A DNA stretch of 64,000 nucleotides, from positions 248,001 through 312,000 of the forward strand of contig MU863899.1 in NCBI GenBank assembly GCA_033296885.1, written 5' to 3'. The notes beneath the pieces were generated by a model, which did no database searches, was not told where the DNA came from, and worked only from the letters and a program-made list of their open reading frames with translations. This document shows, one piece after another, positions 9,742 to 19,717 of this stretch; position 1 is the first letter of the stretch; each line of letters opens with the position of its first letter. This DNA is from Triangularia verruculosa (taxonomy: Eukaryota > Ascomycota > Sordariomycetes > Sordariales > Podosporaceae). The position numbers and the translations under genes are program-made.

Positions 9742-11513
9742 TCACCCCGACGAAGACCTCCCCCCAGGCCTCGACCCCGAGCCAGAAGCCCGGACAGGCA
9801 CAGAAAGAGATGCTGCTGGGCTTGCCACCGGGCTACCTTCCACCTCTACTGGCCCCTCAACCGGCACCTCGCTCCCCTGAACTTCTGCAATCGGTGGCGG
9901 CGATGCTGAGGACGTTGACTTTCGATACTCTTTCACCCTGTTCTTGGCCGGAACAGCACTGCTACTCCCTGTGCTACCTGGTGGTGTGCCAACCAGTGTG
10001 GTGAACCCCGAACTGTTCCTTCGGTGCTGTTGATCTTGCTGGTTTTGATATGATGGGGTGAGAGAAGGTGGTTGGGAGTGATGATGGGCCGGTGCTTCCG
10101 GGGAGAAGTGTGGCAAGATCCTCGGCAGAGTCGGTTCGCGAAGCCCGGCCGCTGTGACAGTTGCTGTTGTCATCGTTTTTTGGTAGTCATGTTCTGGGTC
10201 GTTTGGGTCAAAGGCAAACAAGGCAGAAGCATGGGTGCTTTGGGAGCGGTAGCGGCGGCGGCGGATGAAAAAGATGATTAGGCCGGCGAGAACGAGAGCT
10301 AGGGCGCTGGTGCCCGCTGCTATGCCTGCTATTGCTGTTGTTGGGAGGGATTGAGATGGGGCTGTGGTGGGAGTGGTGGTTGGCGATGAAGTGGTGGATG
10401 TAGTAGGGGACACATCCGAGGGTGTCGTAAGGGGTGGGAGAATTAGACTGGCGGTCGTGGTAATTGTTTGGACAACTGCGGGTCTGGAGGTTATGGTGAG
10501 GGTGGAGGTTTCGACTACGGTTGCTAAGGCGTGTAGGATCCTGTTATAGGTTAGACGGAGACAAAACAACTGCCGGGACGGCGAGGTCATACCGAGTGTT
10601 GGTCTGAAAGACTGTCGTTACAAAGGTTGACGTTGTCTGGGTCGTGATAGTGATCGATGTTGTGCTGACAACATCCGCGATGTCGGTGATAAACTTCGTG
10701 ATGGTATTCGATGAAGGGCTTTGTCTCCGAAGAAGGACACCGGCGCTACCTCGTCTTTTATTTCTACTGCTGGAAGAGTTCTTCTCAAGCACCAGGGAGA
10801 TAAAGAGTCTCGTTATCGACGATACCTTGAGGGGATAGATGCCCCTGTTGGGCTGCGGTAATTCTAGCACGAGGGCAGATCGTTTTGCTGGTGGAGCAGT
10901 CACCGTCGCAGTCTTCCAGACAATGTTCGTCTGGGTATCAGCGCTTGAGACAGTCACATCCACTGTCGACACGATTGTTGAAGACTCGACCTTGACCAGA
11001 AGAATGGTCGCTCTCTGTGTTGCTACTCGGGTGGTTGTTTGGAAGATGGTCTTGGTAATGGTCACCGTCTCCCTACTCGAAGGTCAACCCTTGTATTCAG
11101 ACTTTAAATCGGTCATTCACTTACACCGACGAGACACAATCGCCTTTGGGAGAACATATCTGGCCAGCCAAACAGCATCCTGATCCACAACATGGTCGTC
11201 CAGCGGCACAACAGTACTTTCTATCACTGTCACGACAGCAGTTCCCGCAACCCGGACATGAATCGACATTATTGTTGAAGCAAAAGTTTGTCCCGTTTGC
11301 GAGGCACTCCCGCCTTCCAAGTCCGAAAGCATGTTCCTGAAGGCCGAGTATAGCGGGTGTGCCGGGAACAGGATCGCTCCGTACTGTCATGTAGCGGGTC
11401 AAATCGGCCTCCACATCGTCCTCTACCAAAGCGAAGCATAAGGCTTGACTGACGGCAAGCGCCAAGAGTAAAAGTATTGTGAGAACAGGCAGCCGGCCTA
11501 GGACGGACGACAT
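9742..11513 (-). CDS. Cys-rich single-pass membrane protein, possible wall sensor
   Basis: Not a family I recognise by name. 555 aa in three exons: 11513-11125, 11072-10593 and 10540-9742. Residues 1 to about 27 form a signal peptide (LPVLTILLLLALAVSQALC). Residues ~70-126 hold a dense Cys cluster (CPGCGNCC, YCCAAGRPCCGSGCC) resembling granulin- or chitin-binding-like knots found in fungal surface proteins. A long Thr/Ser/Val-rich stalk follows (repeats such as TTSTFVTTVFQT), then one transmembrane helix at about 360-382 ended by RRRR. The ~170-residue cytoplasmic tail is rich in Ser, Pro and Gln. The architecture (ectodomain, O-glycosylatable stalk, single TM, basic stop-transfer, unstructured tail) matches fungal Wsc/Mid2-type sensors, but no WSC domain is evident. 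Splice joins use GT|gtaagt...tag|G and CG|gtatga...cag|G and keep frame. Confidence 0.8.
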
Positions 11514-12416
11514 GGCGATAGCATACCATGATGCGATCCCTAGTTCAAGAGAGATGAGGGATGGGAAGGCCCAGAGGTCATGAGTTTGGCCATCAGTCTA
11601 CTCGGATGCCGTGTTGCTCGAGGATAGGCTGCGGGTTATACACAGCGAACTAGCCTGGTGGGCACCGCGTCAGAAGACAACAAATCGACGCCTGAGACAT
11701 TGTGGTTTTGTGGCTGCTGCTGCCATTCCCACACCGACTTCGCCCACCAAGCTTCGAAAGCGCTGACGGCAGTTGACAAAGGCAACGATTGGCGGCCGCG
11801 AGTGTCCACAGCCTGGCCGGGCCAGCCCTCCAAGTGGGGGACTGTAAACATCTCGATGGTGAGCAAGTAGCTGTGGTACCAAGTGCTGCAGGCCGAGATA
11901 AAGACGCAAGCCGTCCTTTTCGCGTGCATCTGGCTGAAGTTGGCCGGGTTGGTGACTGGTTGGAGTATCGGCGCTTCTGCGTTGTAAGGCTGTGCGACTG
12001 ATTTGGACCTCTCAGACAAGTGCATTGTTGATCCTTCCCCGACCTTTGCAGCTGAACCTCGATCGGTGGCTTATCGAGGTGCTGTGGGAAGCATCCATCT
12101 CTTCGGAGTGGGCGGAGATGGCGGGGTTGGACAAAAATACTTCTAGAATGTAGCCTCATCGTATGATTCCCTTCATTTTTCTTTATGAAGTTGTGATTGT
12201 GTGCTGATCAAGTGAGCCGGGAACGGGATGAGCCGTCGTCGGATGGAGCTTGACCCCAACCCGATCTCCCAGTGGCCCCACTTCCCTCCGAAGAGGGTGG
12301 GGTGCCCCGCACTAGCTAGCCCCTCCTCCGACACCTTGCAAGTCAAGAAAAAGGGTGCCGGATGTGAAAGTTGACGAACTCCTTCACCGAATTGCCTCTC
12401 TGTAACACCTGAGGCC
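11514..12416. promoter_or_regulatory. divergent promoter region
   Basis: 0.9 kb between the minus-strand membrane protein and plus-strand sld5. Several open frames on the minus strand (11636-12159) look biased by composition only, with no recognised domain or intron support. Nothing else seen. Confidence 0.45.
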
Positions 12417-13152
12417 ATGGACATTGACGACATCTTGAGGGAAGTCGATCCGACCTTCCATGCCGTGCCACAGGAAAAGCGTAATCTTCAGGAATTAACG
12501 CGTGCCTGGATTGCCGAGAGATCTGCGCCTGAGCTTCTCCCGTATGCAAACATCTTGAACGAGCACAGTCGGTGAACAGCCACCTTGCTAACATGGCGTT
12601 TTTGACACCTGCAGCTGGCCGGCAGATGGCCTTTTCGAACGTGTCAATGATAGTATCAAGCGCCAGATCGAAAAGGTCGAGGAGATGACCGGCGACATGG
12701 ATCCCAAAACCAACTTTGCTCTCATCGTTATCCAGACCGAACTCGAACGCTTCAAGTACCTGGTCCGAAGCTACCTCCGCGCTCGAATTTCTAAGATAGA
12801 CAGACACACCCTACATTACCTCTCGACCGATGCGCTGAGATTGCGACTCTCCGAGATGGAGTTGGCTTATGCGACTCGTCACCAGGCACTGCTCCACAAT
12901 CACTACCTCTCTTCGTTTCTGTCCTCATTTCCATCAGCACTGCAGAACCTCAACGACTCGGCTGGTATCAACATGGTGGAATCGCCAGATCTCGAGTCAG
13001 CCGTGTTCATCCGGCTGCTCAAAGACACCCTTGTTGAAGGGCGTGGTGTCGACTCGGACGGCGCCATGGACGGGAGAGAAAGTGACATTGTCATTCTGCG
13101 ATGGGCTGATGCGAAAACGCTGGTAGAAAATGGAAGCGCAGAGCTGGTTTGA
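12417..13152 (+). CDS. sld5: DNA replication complex GINS protein SLD5
   Basis: Subunit of the GINS tetramer, part of the CMG replicative helicase, acting in the nucleus at origins and forks. 230 aa in two exons, 12417-12571 and 12615-13152, close to human SLD5 (223 aa). The N-terminus MDIDDILREVDPTF and the helical A-domain (RWPADGLFERVNDSIKRQIE, TELERFKYLVRSYLRARISKID) are diagnostic. The C-terminal B-domain ends ILRWADAKTLVENGSAELV. The intron is only 43 bp, with a GCTAAC branch site. It joins CG|gtgaac...cag|C to rebuild Arg-Trp-Pro. An ACGCGT hexamer lies inside exon 1 (about 12498-12503), which may be chance. Confidence 0.93.
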
Positions 13153-13573
13153 GTTGACAAATCCAAAATGGGGAGCGCATCATGTCAAAGAATGTGGCTG
13201 GTGGTGGTGATTAGAGGTTTTGATCTGTTTCTGTCCAGGGTCGCGGACTTGAGTAAGCCAGTCTTATGTCCCGCCTCTGACAAATTCGATACCGTGGATC
13301 GATAGCCAAATCTCGGTTGCCAGCCATAAAGAGACTACCGAAGTCGAAGACCAACAAAGGCTCTGTTTGGCGGATGAGAGCTTATCTCCGGCCGACACCT
13401 TTCCCGAAGAAGTGTTCGGACTTAAAGCACCGAGAATACAGCCATGATGCCTAGGCGAGCTCGACGACTATATATACAGACCTCACTCATCGATTGGCTA
13501 GCCAGGACTGACCAAACAGACTGTCTCAACAAGCCTCACCTTAATCACCAATACCAAGCTTGTCATCATAATC
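13153..13573. promoter_or_regulatory. promoter region of the second SDR gene
   Basis: 421 bp between sld5 and the SDR gene, both on plus. A clear TATATATA element at 13469-13476 lies 98 bp before the SDR ATG. No other feature seen. Confidence 0.6.
13469..13476 (+). promoter_or_regulatory. TATA box of the downstream SDR gene
   Basis: TATATATA, 98 bp upstream of the ATG at 13574, followed by a short leader. The position and sequence fit a TATA element. TATA promoters in fungi often mark inducible genes, so this SDR may be regulated rather than constitutive (inference). Confidence 0.5.
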
Positions 13574-14323
13574 ATGGCTGCACCAACCACCACCATCGTC
13601 CTCATCACGGGTGCCAACCAAGGCATTGGCTTTGAAATCGCCAAAAAGCTCGCAACCGAGCACGAAGACTACCACATCATCATGACTGGCCGCCGGCAAG
13701 AACCTCTCGAGCAAGCTGTCCAGACGCTGAAGTCCCAAGGCCTGTCCGTCGAGCCCCTTCTCCTCGACGTCACCTCAGACACCTCCATCGCCGCGGCCGT
13801 CAGCCAAGTCACCAGCACCCACGGCCGCCTCGACGTCTTGATCAACAACGCCGGCATCTCTGACCACGCGTTTGAAGACCTTCCGGACTTCACCCCCCGC
13901 CAGAAATGGACCTCGATCCTCGACACCAACGTCACATCCGTCGCCATGGTCACAGATGCGTTTATCCCGCTCCTCGAAAAATCAACACAGGTGAAGAGGA
14001 TTGTGATGCTGGGGTCCATCATGGGGAGCTTGGCGTGCAGAGCGGACAGGGGGCACTACTGCCATAACACGGATTACACGGCGTATTGCGTCAGTAAGAC
14101 GGCGTTGAATATGCTGAGTCTGCATTATACGATTCGGTTTGAGGGGGATAGCAGGTGGAAGGTGAATGTGTGCTGCCCGGGGTATTGCAGCACGAATCTG
14201 AATAAGCATAGGGGGTTTTTGAGTGTTGATCAGGGGGCGATCAATGTGGTGAGGTTGGCTACTCTTGGGGAGGAGGGGGAGACGGGGAGTTATTCGGAGA
14301 AGGAGGGGGCTATTCCGTGGTAA
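13574..14323 (+). CDS. short-chain dehydrogenase/reductase, carbonyl-reductase-like
   Basis: Single-exon classical SDR of 249 aa. The cofactor motif TGANQGIG lies at residues 12-19, NNAG at 91-94, an LGS active-site serine region near 150, and the catalytic YCVSK at 171-175. The TGANQGIG signature and overall length match the carbonyl reductase/sepiapterin-like group of fungal SDRs that reduce small ketones or quinones with NADPH. The substrate cannot be told from sequence. The C-terminus (GSYSEKEGAIPW) is typical of this group. The ATG has a good context (ATCATGGCT) and a TATA box about 98 bp upstream. No neighbours suggest a biosynthetic cluster. Confidence 0.88.
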   Translation: MAAPTTTIVLITGANQGIGFEIAKKLATEHEDYHIIMTGRRQEPLEQAVQTLKSQGLSVEPLLLDVTSDTSIAAAVSQVTSTHGRLDVLINNAGISDHAFEDLPDFTPRQKWTSILDTNVTSVAMVTDAFIPLLEKSTQVKRIVMLGSIMGSLACRADRGHYCHNTDYTAYCVSKTALNMLSLHYTIRFEGDSRWKVNVCCPGYCSTNLNKHRGFLSVDQGAINVVRLATLGEEGETGSYSEKEGAIPW

Positions 14324-16047
14324 GTGTAAAAAGTCAGATAGATATGATGGGAGTGGGAAGGGAGGTATTGGAATGGGTGGATTGTGTTTGAGAGATAAGG
14401 GAGTTAACAATGGAATTTATTGGCCCGACGGATATTTTTTGTCGAAAAGCAGGATAATTGCCATCCCAGACTTTCACTTAATTTTTTTTTTCGGTCTGCT
14501 AAAGAGAAAGCAGCATTTGTTGTCTTTGACAATATCAGAAGAGTCTGTCTGTCTGTGCTTGACGACGACGTTCTTTTACAGTTTAATGAACCCGTCGTCG
14601 GCAGTGGAGCCCCCTTGTCTTTTTTTCGTCCTCACGGTTGTTGTAAGGCTACGATACGCGATTCAAATGATCTCCCAGGGTCAGGGGGGGAGATAACCTT
14701 GTCTGTTTTTTTTTTTTGGACGATAATATCCACTCAATGACGTGACTCGTGCCCATTTTGGCGGGGTTTACACTGTTGTTGCCGGGGATTTTGTTTGTTT
14801 AAAGAAAGGAAGAAAAAAAAGAGTCATGAGATCTTTTTTTTTTTTGTTTACTTGAGAGGAGGTTGGGGTTGTTGCTAGGGTGGTTGTTGTGTTTGGTTGG
14901 CATTATGTTATGTATAATAAATACAACTGGGACCTACATGCATACCCGTTCAGTTTGACCGCATGAACAATGAGCATTGATTTGAGGTGGGGTGCCCGGT
15001 TCAGGGCTCGGGTCGAGTCGAGAGGGCAATGGTGGTCGGCTGGGTGAGTGAAGTCAGGGATGCAATGAGAAAGAGGGTCTACCCGCTGGAAGCAAGGGAG
15101 GAAACTAGATGGAAAAGTCGGACGAGTTTCGTCCGAAGTTGAAATGTGATGTTTATATCTGCCATGCCAATCATTTGAATGTTCCAGCAGTTTCGATCGT
15201 GTTGACGACGACGACAACGACGACGAGGGTTGCTTTGCATTATGTTTTTTTTTTCTTGGGAGGTAGTAATACATTCGTATAGAGTGGAGGGAGGCCAGCA
15301 CATATATCCGTATAGGGTGTCCTTTTTTTACGTTCTTACCTGATACGAATGTTCCACCTGTGTGGGCTGAGCTTTTCTGGTGGAATTTTTTTGGGTTAGT
15401 AATTTGTGATATCCAAGAACGTGTCTGTGTCTGTGATGAGAAAAGAAAAGAAGTCATGAGATGCCCTGGGGGTGCTCGGTGGCTTTGTCCTGAAATGTGT
15501 CTCGGCAGGGGTTGTCCGGGCGGTCCGTGCTGGACGGCTTGTGATGGCAGCCGTTCGGACCAATGACTTCACATGCGGCCTGTCAGTGTCCTGACAACTT
15601 TGAACTTTGACCTAGTATACAGAGCCAGCGCTAAGGGTCTGGGGATTCGTCTGTTCGTGATCTCATGTTTCTGTTCTCAGGACCTCCAAGTTCATCAGAG
15701 GCAACCAGCACAAATTGTACAGAGGATTCAGCTATGGTTGCACAGAAAAGAGGACCAATTACGCGATTTCCCGCACGCTGATTGGTGCCCAGAAAAAAAC
15801 AGCAAGATCGACCTCGATGCACGCGGGCTCGTTCTTGGCGAAACCCGCAATTTCACCCTCGGGAAATTGATCTATCCAAAGCTGTTTTTCTCTTCCCTGC
15901 GAACCATGTCACAGGTCAAGTGACTAGTCAACCTGGCTGGCTGGCGGGGGGATTACGACGCCGCTGTGCGTAACATGAGACAGAAAAAAACCAAAAATCA
16001 TGGTTTGTGAGATGTCGGGGTAAAAAGATAGCTCTATCTCGGATTGT
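14324..16047. other. intergenic, no gene recognised
   Basis: About 1.7 kb after the SDR gene with many T- and A-runs (for example around 14707, 14810-14850, 15246). Two longer open frames (minus 14903-15457, plus 15573-15923) have no recognisable domain and unlikely composition. The first part should include the SDR 3' UTR. Confidence 0.45.
16036..16047 (+). repeat. 12-bp direct repeat, left copy
   Basis: ATCTCGGATTGT, repeated exactly at 16789-16800 on the far side of the AT-rich island. The neighbouring bases differ. Confidence 0.6.
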
Positions 16048-16788
16048 TTGATGACTGAACCGGGCTAAAGTGGGCTTTTTTAAGTTAGTTAATGGCCGCC
16101 TTACACCACAGAAAATATAGGAAAAGCTTAATAATTATAAGTACTTATAATTATTCGAATACGAAATAAGCGCTTTTAGTACTATCTTACCTATATAACT
16201 TAAATAACATATATTATACTAATTATACTTTAATTTAATGTAAATAAATATAAAATATTCCCGTTTATTAAATAAATAGAAATTAATATTATTAATTATA
16301 CTATTTAATTAATATTAAAATAGTACTATTAGAAGTATTTATTATTATTACGTTTAAACTAAATTATTATTAACTTTTTTAATTAAAAGTTTTTTTAATC
16401 GGATTATTATAAATTTATTTATTAAACTTCTAAAGTAATAAAAAACTTTAATAATACTATCGTTATATTTAACTTCGGTTATTAAATTATAATTAAAAGC
16501 CTTAAAAAAAGACTAATATAAAAGTTTAATATATTTAAATTACTTAAACTCTCGATATCCTTAATAGTAGAGCCCTTTAAACTTTAATAAAAAAATAAAA
16601 GATAAAAAAAAATAATGGAAGTAAGTAATTAAAATCGCTAAGTAAATTATAAAGTAGAAGGAAAATACCGAGTAATAGGACACTAATAGCAGAGGAAAAT
16701 ATACACTACTAGGTTTAATACACATAAGAAATATTACACTGGACTCGCCACATCTTTAAAGCATAGCGAGCCTTCCCCACTCGGGGCC
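16048..16788. mobile_element. AT-rich island with saturated RIP signature (repeat relic)
   Basis: The sequence becomes abruptly AT-rich from about 16085 to 16740, while both sides are of normal composition. Between 16261 and about 16614 I find no CpA and no TpG dinucleotide, although TpA is extremely frequent and some CpG and CpT remain. This is the expected product of repeat-induced point mutation on both strands until exhaustion. No ORF survives. The stretch is framed by a 12-bp direct repeat, ATCTCGGATTGT, at 16036-16047 and 16789-16800, which may be a target duplication. The original element cannot be identified, and no terminal inverted repeats were seen. Confidence 0.7.
16130..16155. 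repeat. 26-bp perfect palindrome
   Basis: Perfect inverted repeat centred on GTAC (half-site AATAATTATAA followed by GTAC and its complement), at the left part of the RIP-mutated island. Low complexity makes chance possible, but 13 paired positions without mismatch is notable. Confidence 0.6.
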
Positions 16789-16800
16789 ATCTCGGATTGT
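16789..16800 (+). repeat. 12-bp direct repeat, right copy
   Basis: ATCTCGGATTGT, an exact copy of 16036-16047. It may be a target-site duplication of a degenerated insertion, or chance. Confidence 0.6.
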
Positions 16801-17655
16801 AAAAATGGCACAGAAAATCGTGGAATCAACATTTTCCACTGGACACTCACGCCTCCCCCTTTGGAGCAGGGGCCCTTGCCGCCTTGCCGGGTTCCCCGCT
16901 GTGCCGCGCCGCGCCAATCGAAGATTGGATGGGCGGAAGGGAATGGGAAAGAAAAGAGACGAGGGTAATGTTGTGTTGTGGACTAAATGACAGAGGCTGG
17001 TGCAACAGATGGCGATGTTTGCCGATTTCAAAGGCTACAAACATATCTTATTATGCCTTTCGGATGTCTTCGATGCCCTCTAGATATATTGGAGGCATTT
17101 GCTGTAGGTAACAGATTCTACTTTCTTGTCCACGATGTGGAGGGATAACCCCCCCTCGTGTTTTGGATAGAGTGGATTTTGTTTGGTAGGGTCCCGTCAT
17201 CACGGTCATGAAGTACCAAAGTACCTACAGCACACCTTTTTCCCGCATTGGCAGACCAAGCAAACGCCCATCACCGCCCGAGGGTTGCATGGTCTTAGCC
17301 TCTCCCTCGTTGTTTTAATGTGGGTATCATGGTAGTGGCATGGGGATTGCGAGACCACACCCAAGACAGAAAGTCGTTGGCTGGCTGACTGGCTGGCTGG
17401 CTGAGAAGAAGAGCGAAGAGGCGAAGCGCCCATACGTAAATGGCTATTTAGGATTCCCTCCTCCCAAACTTCCACCCTCCCTTGGCTCCCCATTCTCCTC
17501 ATCTCTCGTCAGTCTCTCATAATAGTAGTACTACTGTCGCTATCAATCTTGTTGTTCACTCTTTTATAACAACAGCAACAGCATCACCATCGCTCTCACT
17601 TAATCGTTTAATACTTCACACCACCAAGTAAACAAAAACCACACACACAGCCAAA
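16801..17655. promoter_or_regulatory. upstream region of the small GPI-protein gene
   Basis: 0.85 kb of normal composition after the RIP island. It contains a GGCTGGCTGACTGGCTGGCT tandem at about 17379-17402 and a CT/CA-rich leader (17450-17655) typical of a strongly transcribed fungal 5' UTR. No coding gene recognised. Confidence 0.45.
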
Positions 17656-18444
17656 ATGCGCGTCACATCCCTCTTCCTCACCGGCGCCCTCGCCATCCTT
17701 GCCAGCGCCCAGGGCACCTCCACCACCGTCCAGGCTCAAACCTCCATCGACCCTGCCACCGCCGCCCAAAACTCCCAGCAGGCCGCCATCATCGCCTGCA
17801 TCAACGCCTGCAAGCCCGGCGACGTCAACTGCACCGCCAAGTGCAACCCCGTGCCAAACCCCGGCGAGCAAGATGTATGTTGTCATCATTGCCCCCCCCC
17901 CTTTCTCACCGTTTAAGGGACCCCCGTTTTTTTTTTTCTGTTCCTGTTCCCACTTCAACCACAAACCTTATTTCCGCCACAACCACTCTCCCTGACTTGT
18001 ATATATTGCCCACGACCCATTTATACTGACTCTTTCCCCCCCCCTCAATAGGTCGAAGCCACAAACAAGTGCGTCTCCGAGTGCCCCAAGGGCAACGGTA
18101 CAGAAGCCGACAACCTCGCCTACGGCAACTGCTACAGCGCCTGTGTTGCTGCCCACTACTACACCGCCACCCCCGGTGTTGCTCCCCAGCCTACTGGCGG
18201 TTCTAGCTCTGGCAATGGCAACAGCGGCAACTCTGGCAATAACAACAACAACAACAACAACTCTGGAGACAACGATGACGGCGAGAACAACGACGGCGGG
18301 GACGGTACCACCAACAACCAGGAGGGCAGCCCGACTACTACCGGTGCTCCGGCTGGTGTGACTACCAACGCTGCTGTCCCTGGCGCTGTTGTCGGGTCCG
18401 GGATGGGCCTGTTGGCTTTCTTGGGGGCTGTTATGGCTCTCTAA
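17656..18444 (+). CDS. small Cys-rich GPI-anchored surface protein
   Basis: 203 aa in two exons, 17656-17874 and 18052-18444. The signal peptide is MRVTSLFLTGALAILASAQG. The ectodomain has eight regularly spaced cysteines (CINACKPGDVNCTAKC, then KCVSECPKG and GNCYSAC), suggesting four disulphides. An Asn/Gly/Ser-rich low-complexity spacer with a run of eight asparagines follows. The C-terminal hydrophobic segment GLLAFLGAVMAL, without a basic tail, fits a GPI signal. The 177-bp intron is unusually long for this window and packed with C- and T-runs. It joins GAT|gtatgt...atag|GTC in phase 0. This resembles a conserved Pezizomycotina family of unknown function. A wall or adhesion role is an inference. 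Confidence 0.83.
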
Positions 18445-18789
18445 GTCAGAGTTTGGAGTGAAAGGTCATGATGAGGGCTTCGATTCATTGTTAGTTACTT
18501 TTTTTTTTGAGGAAAGATATAACTTCTTCAAACGGCGGTTTTGGGTTTTCGGAAGGGGTGTGGGGGGTGGGTAAGGGACCTAAAAGGGTCAGGGAAATGA
18601 TAATGTTTTTTTGATTGATTGATTGGAAACTTTTTGGTTTTGGAGTTAGCAGGAGGAGGGGTGTAATGGAAAAAGAATTTGTGAAGAGATGACCAAAGTG
18701 ACAACCACCCATGAGGCGAATAATATTCTGGATGTGAAGCGATGGTTTTGGCTGCAACTTATTTTTGTATTAAATCTACCCATCGTTCT
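18445..18789. other. convergent 3' spacer
   Basis: 345 bp between the convergent ends of the GPI gene and the methylthioribulose dehydratase gene. T-rich, presumably both 3' UTRs. No gene. Confidence 0.5.
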
Positions 18790-19717
18790 CTAGTCCTTTC
18801 TTGTTGGAATAGTCGGCTCAATGTCTGTGATCCAGGGCAGACCGAGCTGCTTCATCTCGACAGCTAGTTGGAAAAGATAGTCCAAACTGTCACATTATGT
18901 TAGTATCCATGTGCTGAAAAGCAGAGTCCTCCAATGAACGTACCTCTCGCACTGCGTCTTCGCCTTGTGGACATTGTCTCCCCAAACATACACACCATGC
19001 CTCCTGACCAACACGGCGTATGTATCTGGGTACTTATCCATCGCCTCCTCCAAAAACTCGGTCAAGTCCTCCTCGTGCGCTGTGTTCTCAATGACGGGAA
19101 TCACAAGCGTGTCATGATAGCCCAAGTTGCCGCTCTTTTGGAAGCCCTTGCCGAACCCCTTGATCTGCTCAATGTTGTTGATGCGGAACTCCTTGCTGCC
19201 CTGCTGCTCGAGGATCAAAGTGACGAGGACAGCCCAGTGGGAGTGGGTGTGGATGCAGCAGCCGGCGTTGCGCTTTGTGAAGGCGGCGAGGAACAGAGGG
19301 GTACACTGGCTGGGCTTGTAGACCGGGGGGCTGCGGAGGTAGACGCGCTGGCGGCGGGAGAGGGATTGTGCTTGGGCGGCGAGGGAGAGGACGTAGATGT
19401 CGGAGGGCTTCATGAGCTCCTTTTGGACGCCCGAGGGGGCGAGGTAGACCAGGTCGCTACATTGTGCGTGTTAGTTGGTGTTTAACCGGAGCGTGGTGGT
19501 GATAATGGCGGGGGGTTATCGATAAGGAGAGAAATATTCCGTACTCATCGCGAATAGAGGCACCACCGCCGGTGCCCGTCACCCAACCGAGAGTCCAGAA
19601 CTTTGCGCAAAGCGAGGGGATCAAGTTCGCCGGGTGCTCAGGATCGTCTGACTGCACGAGATGGTCATTGTTGTCGGTGGTGTTCTCGGCCGGCAGGCCG
19701 GTGGTTGGCGGGGTCAT
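18790..19717 (-). CDS. mde1: methylthioribulose-1-phosphate dehydratase (methionine salvage)
   Basis: Class II aldolase-family zinc enzyme converting 5-methylthioribulose 1-phosphate to the diketo intermediate in the cytosolic methionine salvage pathway. 260 aa in three exons: 19717-19545, 19456-18944 and 18886-18790. Diagnostic segments are GTGGGASIR, LVYLAPSGVQKE, the metal-binding HTHSH (within CCIHTHSHWA) and RRHGVYVWG, ending CESLDYLFQLAVEMKQLG and DIEPTIPTRKD. The splice joins GA|gtacgg...tag|C and AG|gtacgt...cag|T rebuild IRDDDLVY and CESLDY, both family-typical. The start at 19717 is the first ATG and gives a short divergent leader of the usual length. Confidence 0.94.

Noticed and set aside
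14903..15457. 184-residue minus-strand frame after the second SDR
   Set aside because: No domain, unlikely composition, AT/T-run context. Treated as non-coding.
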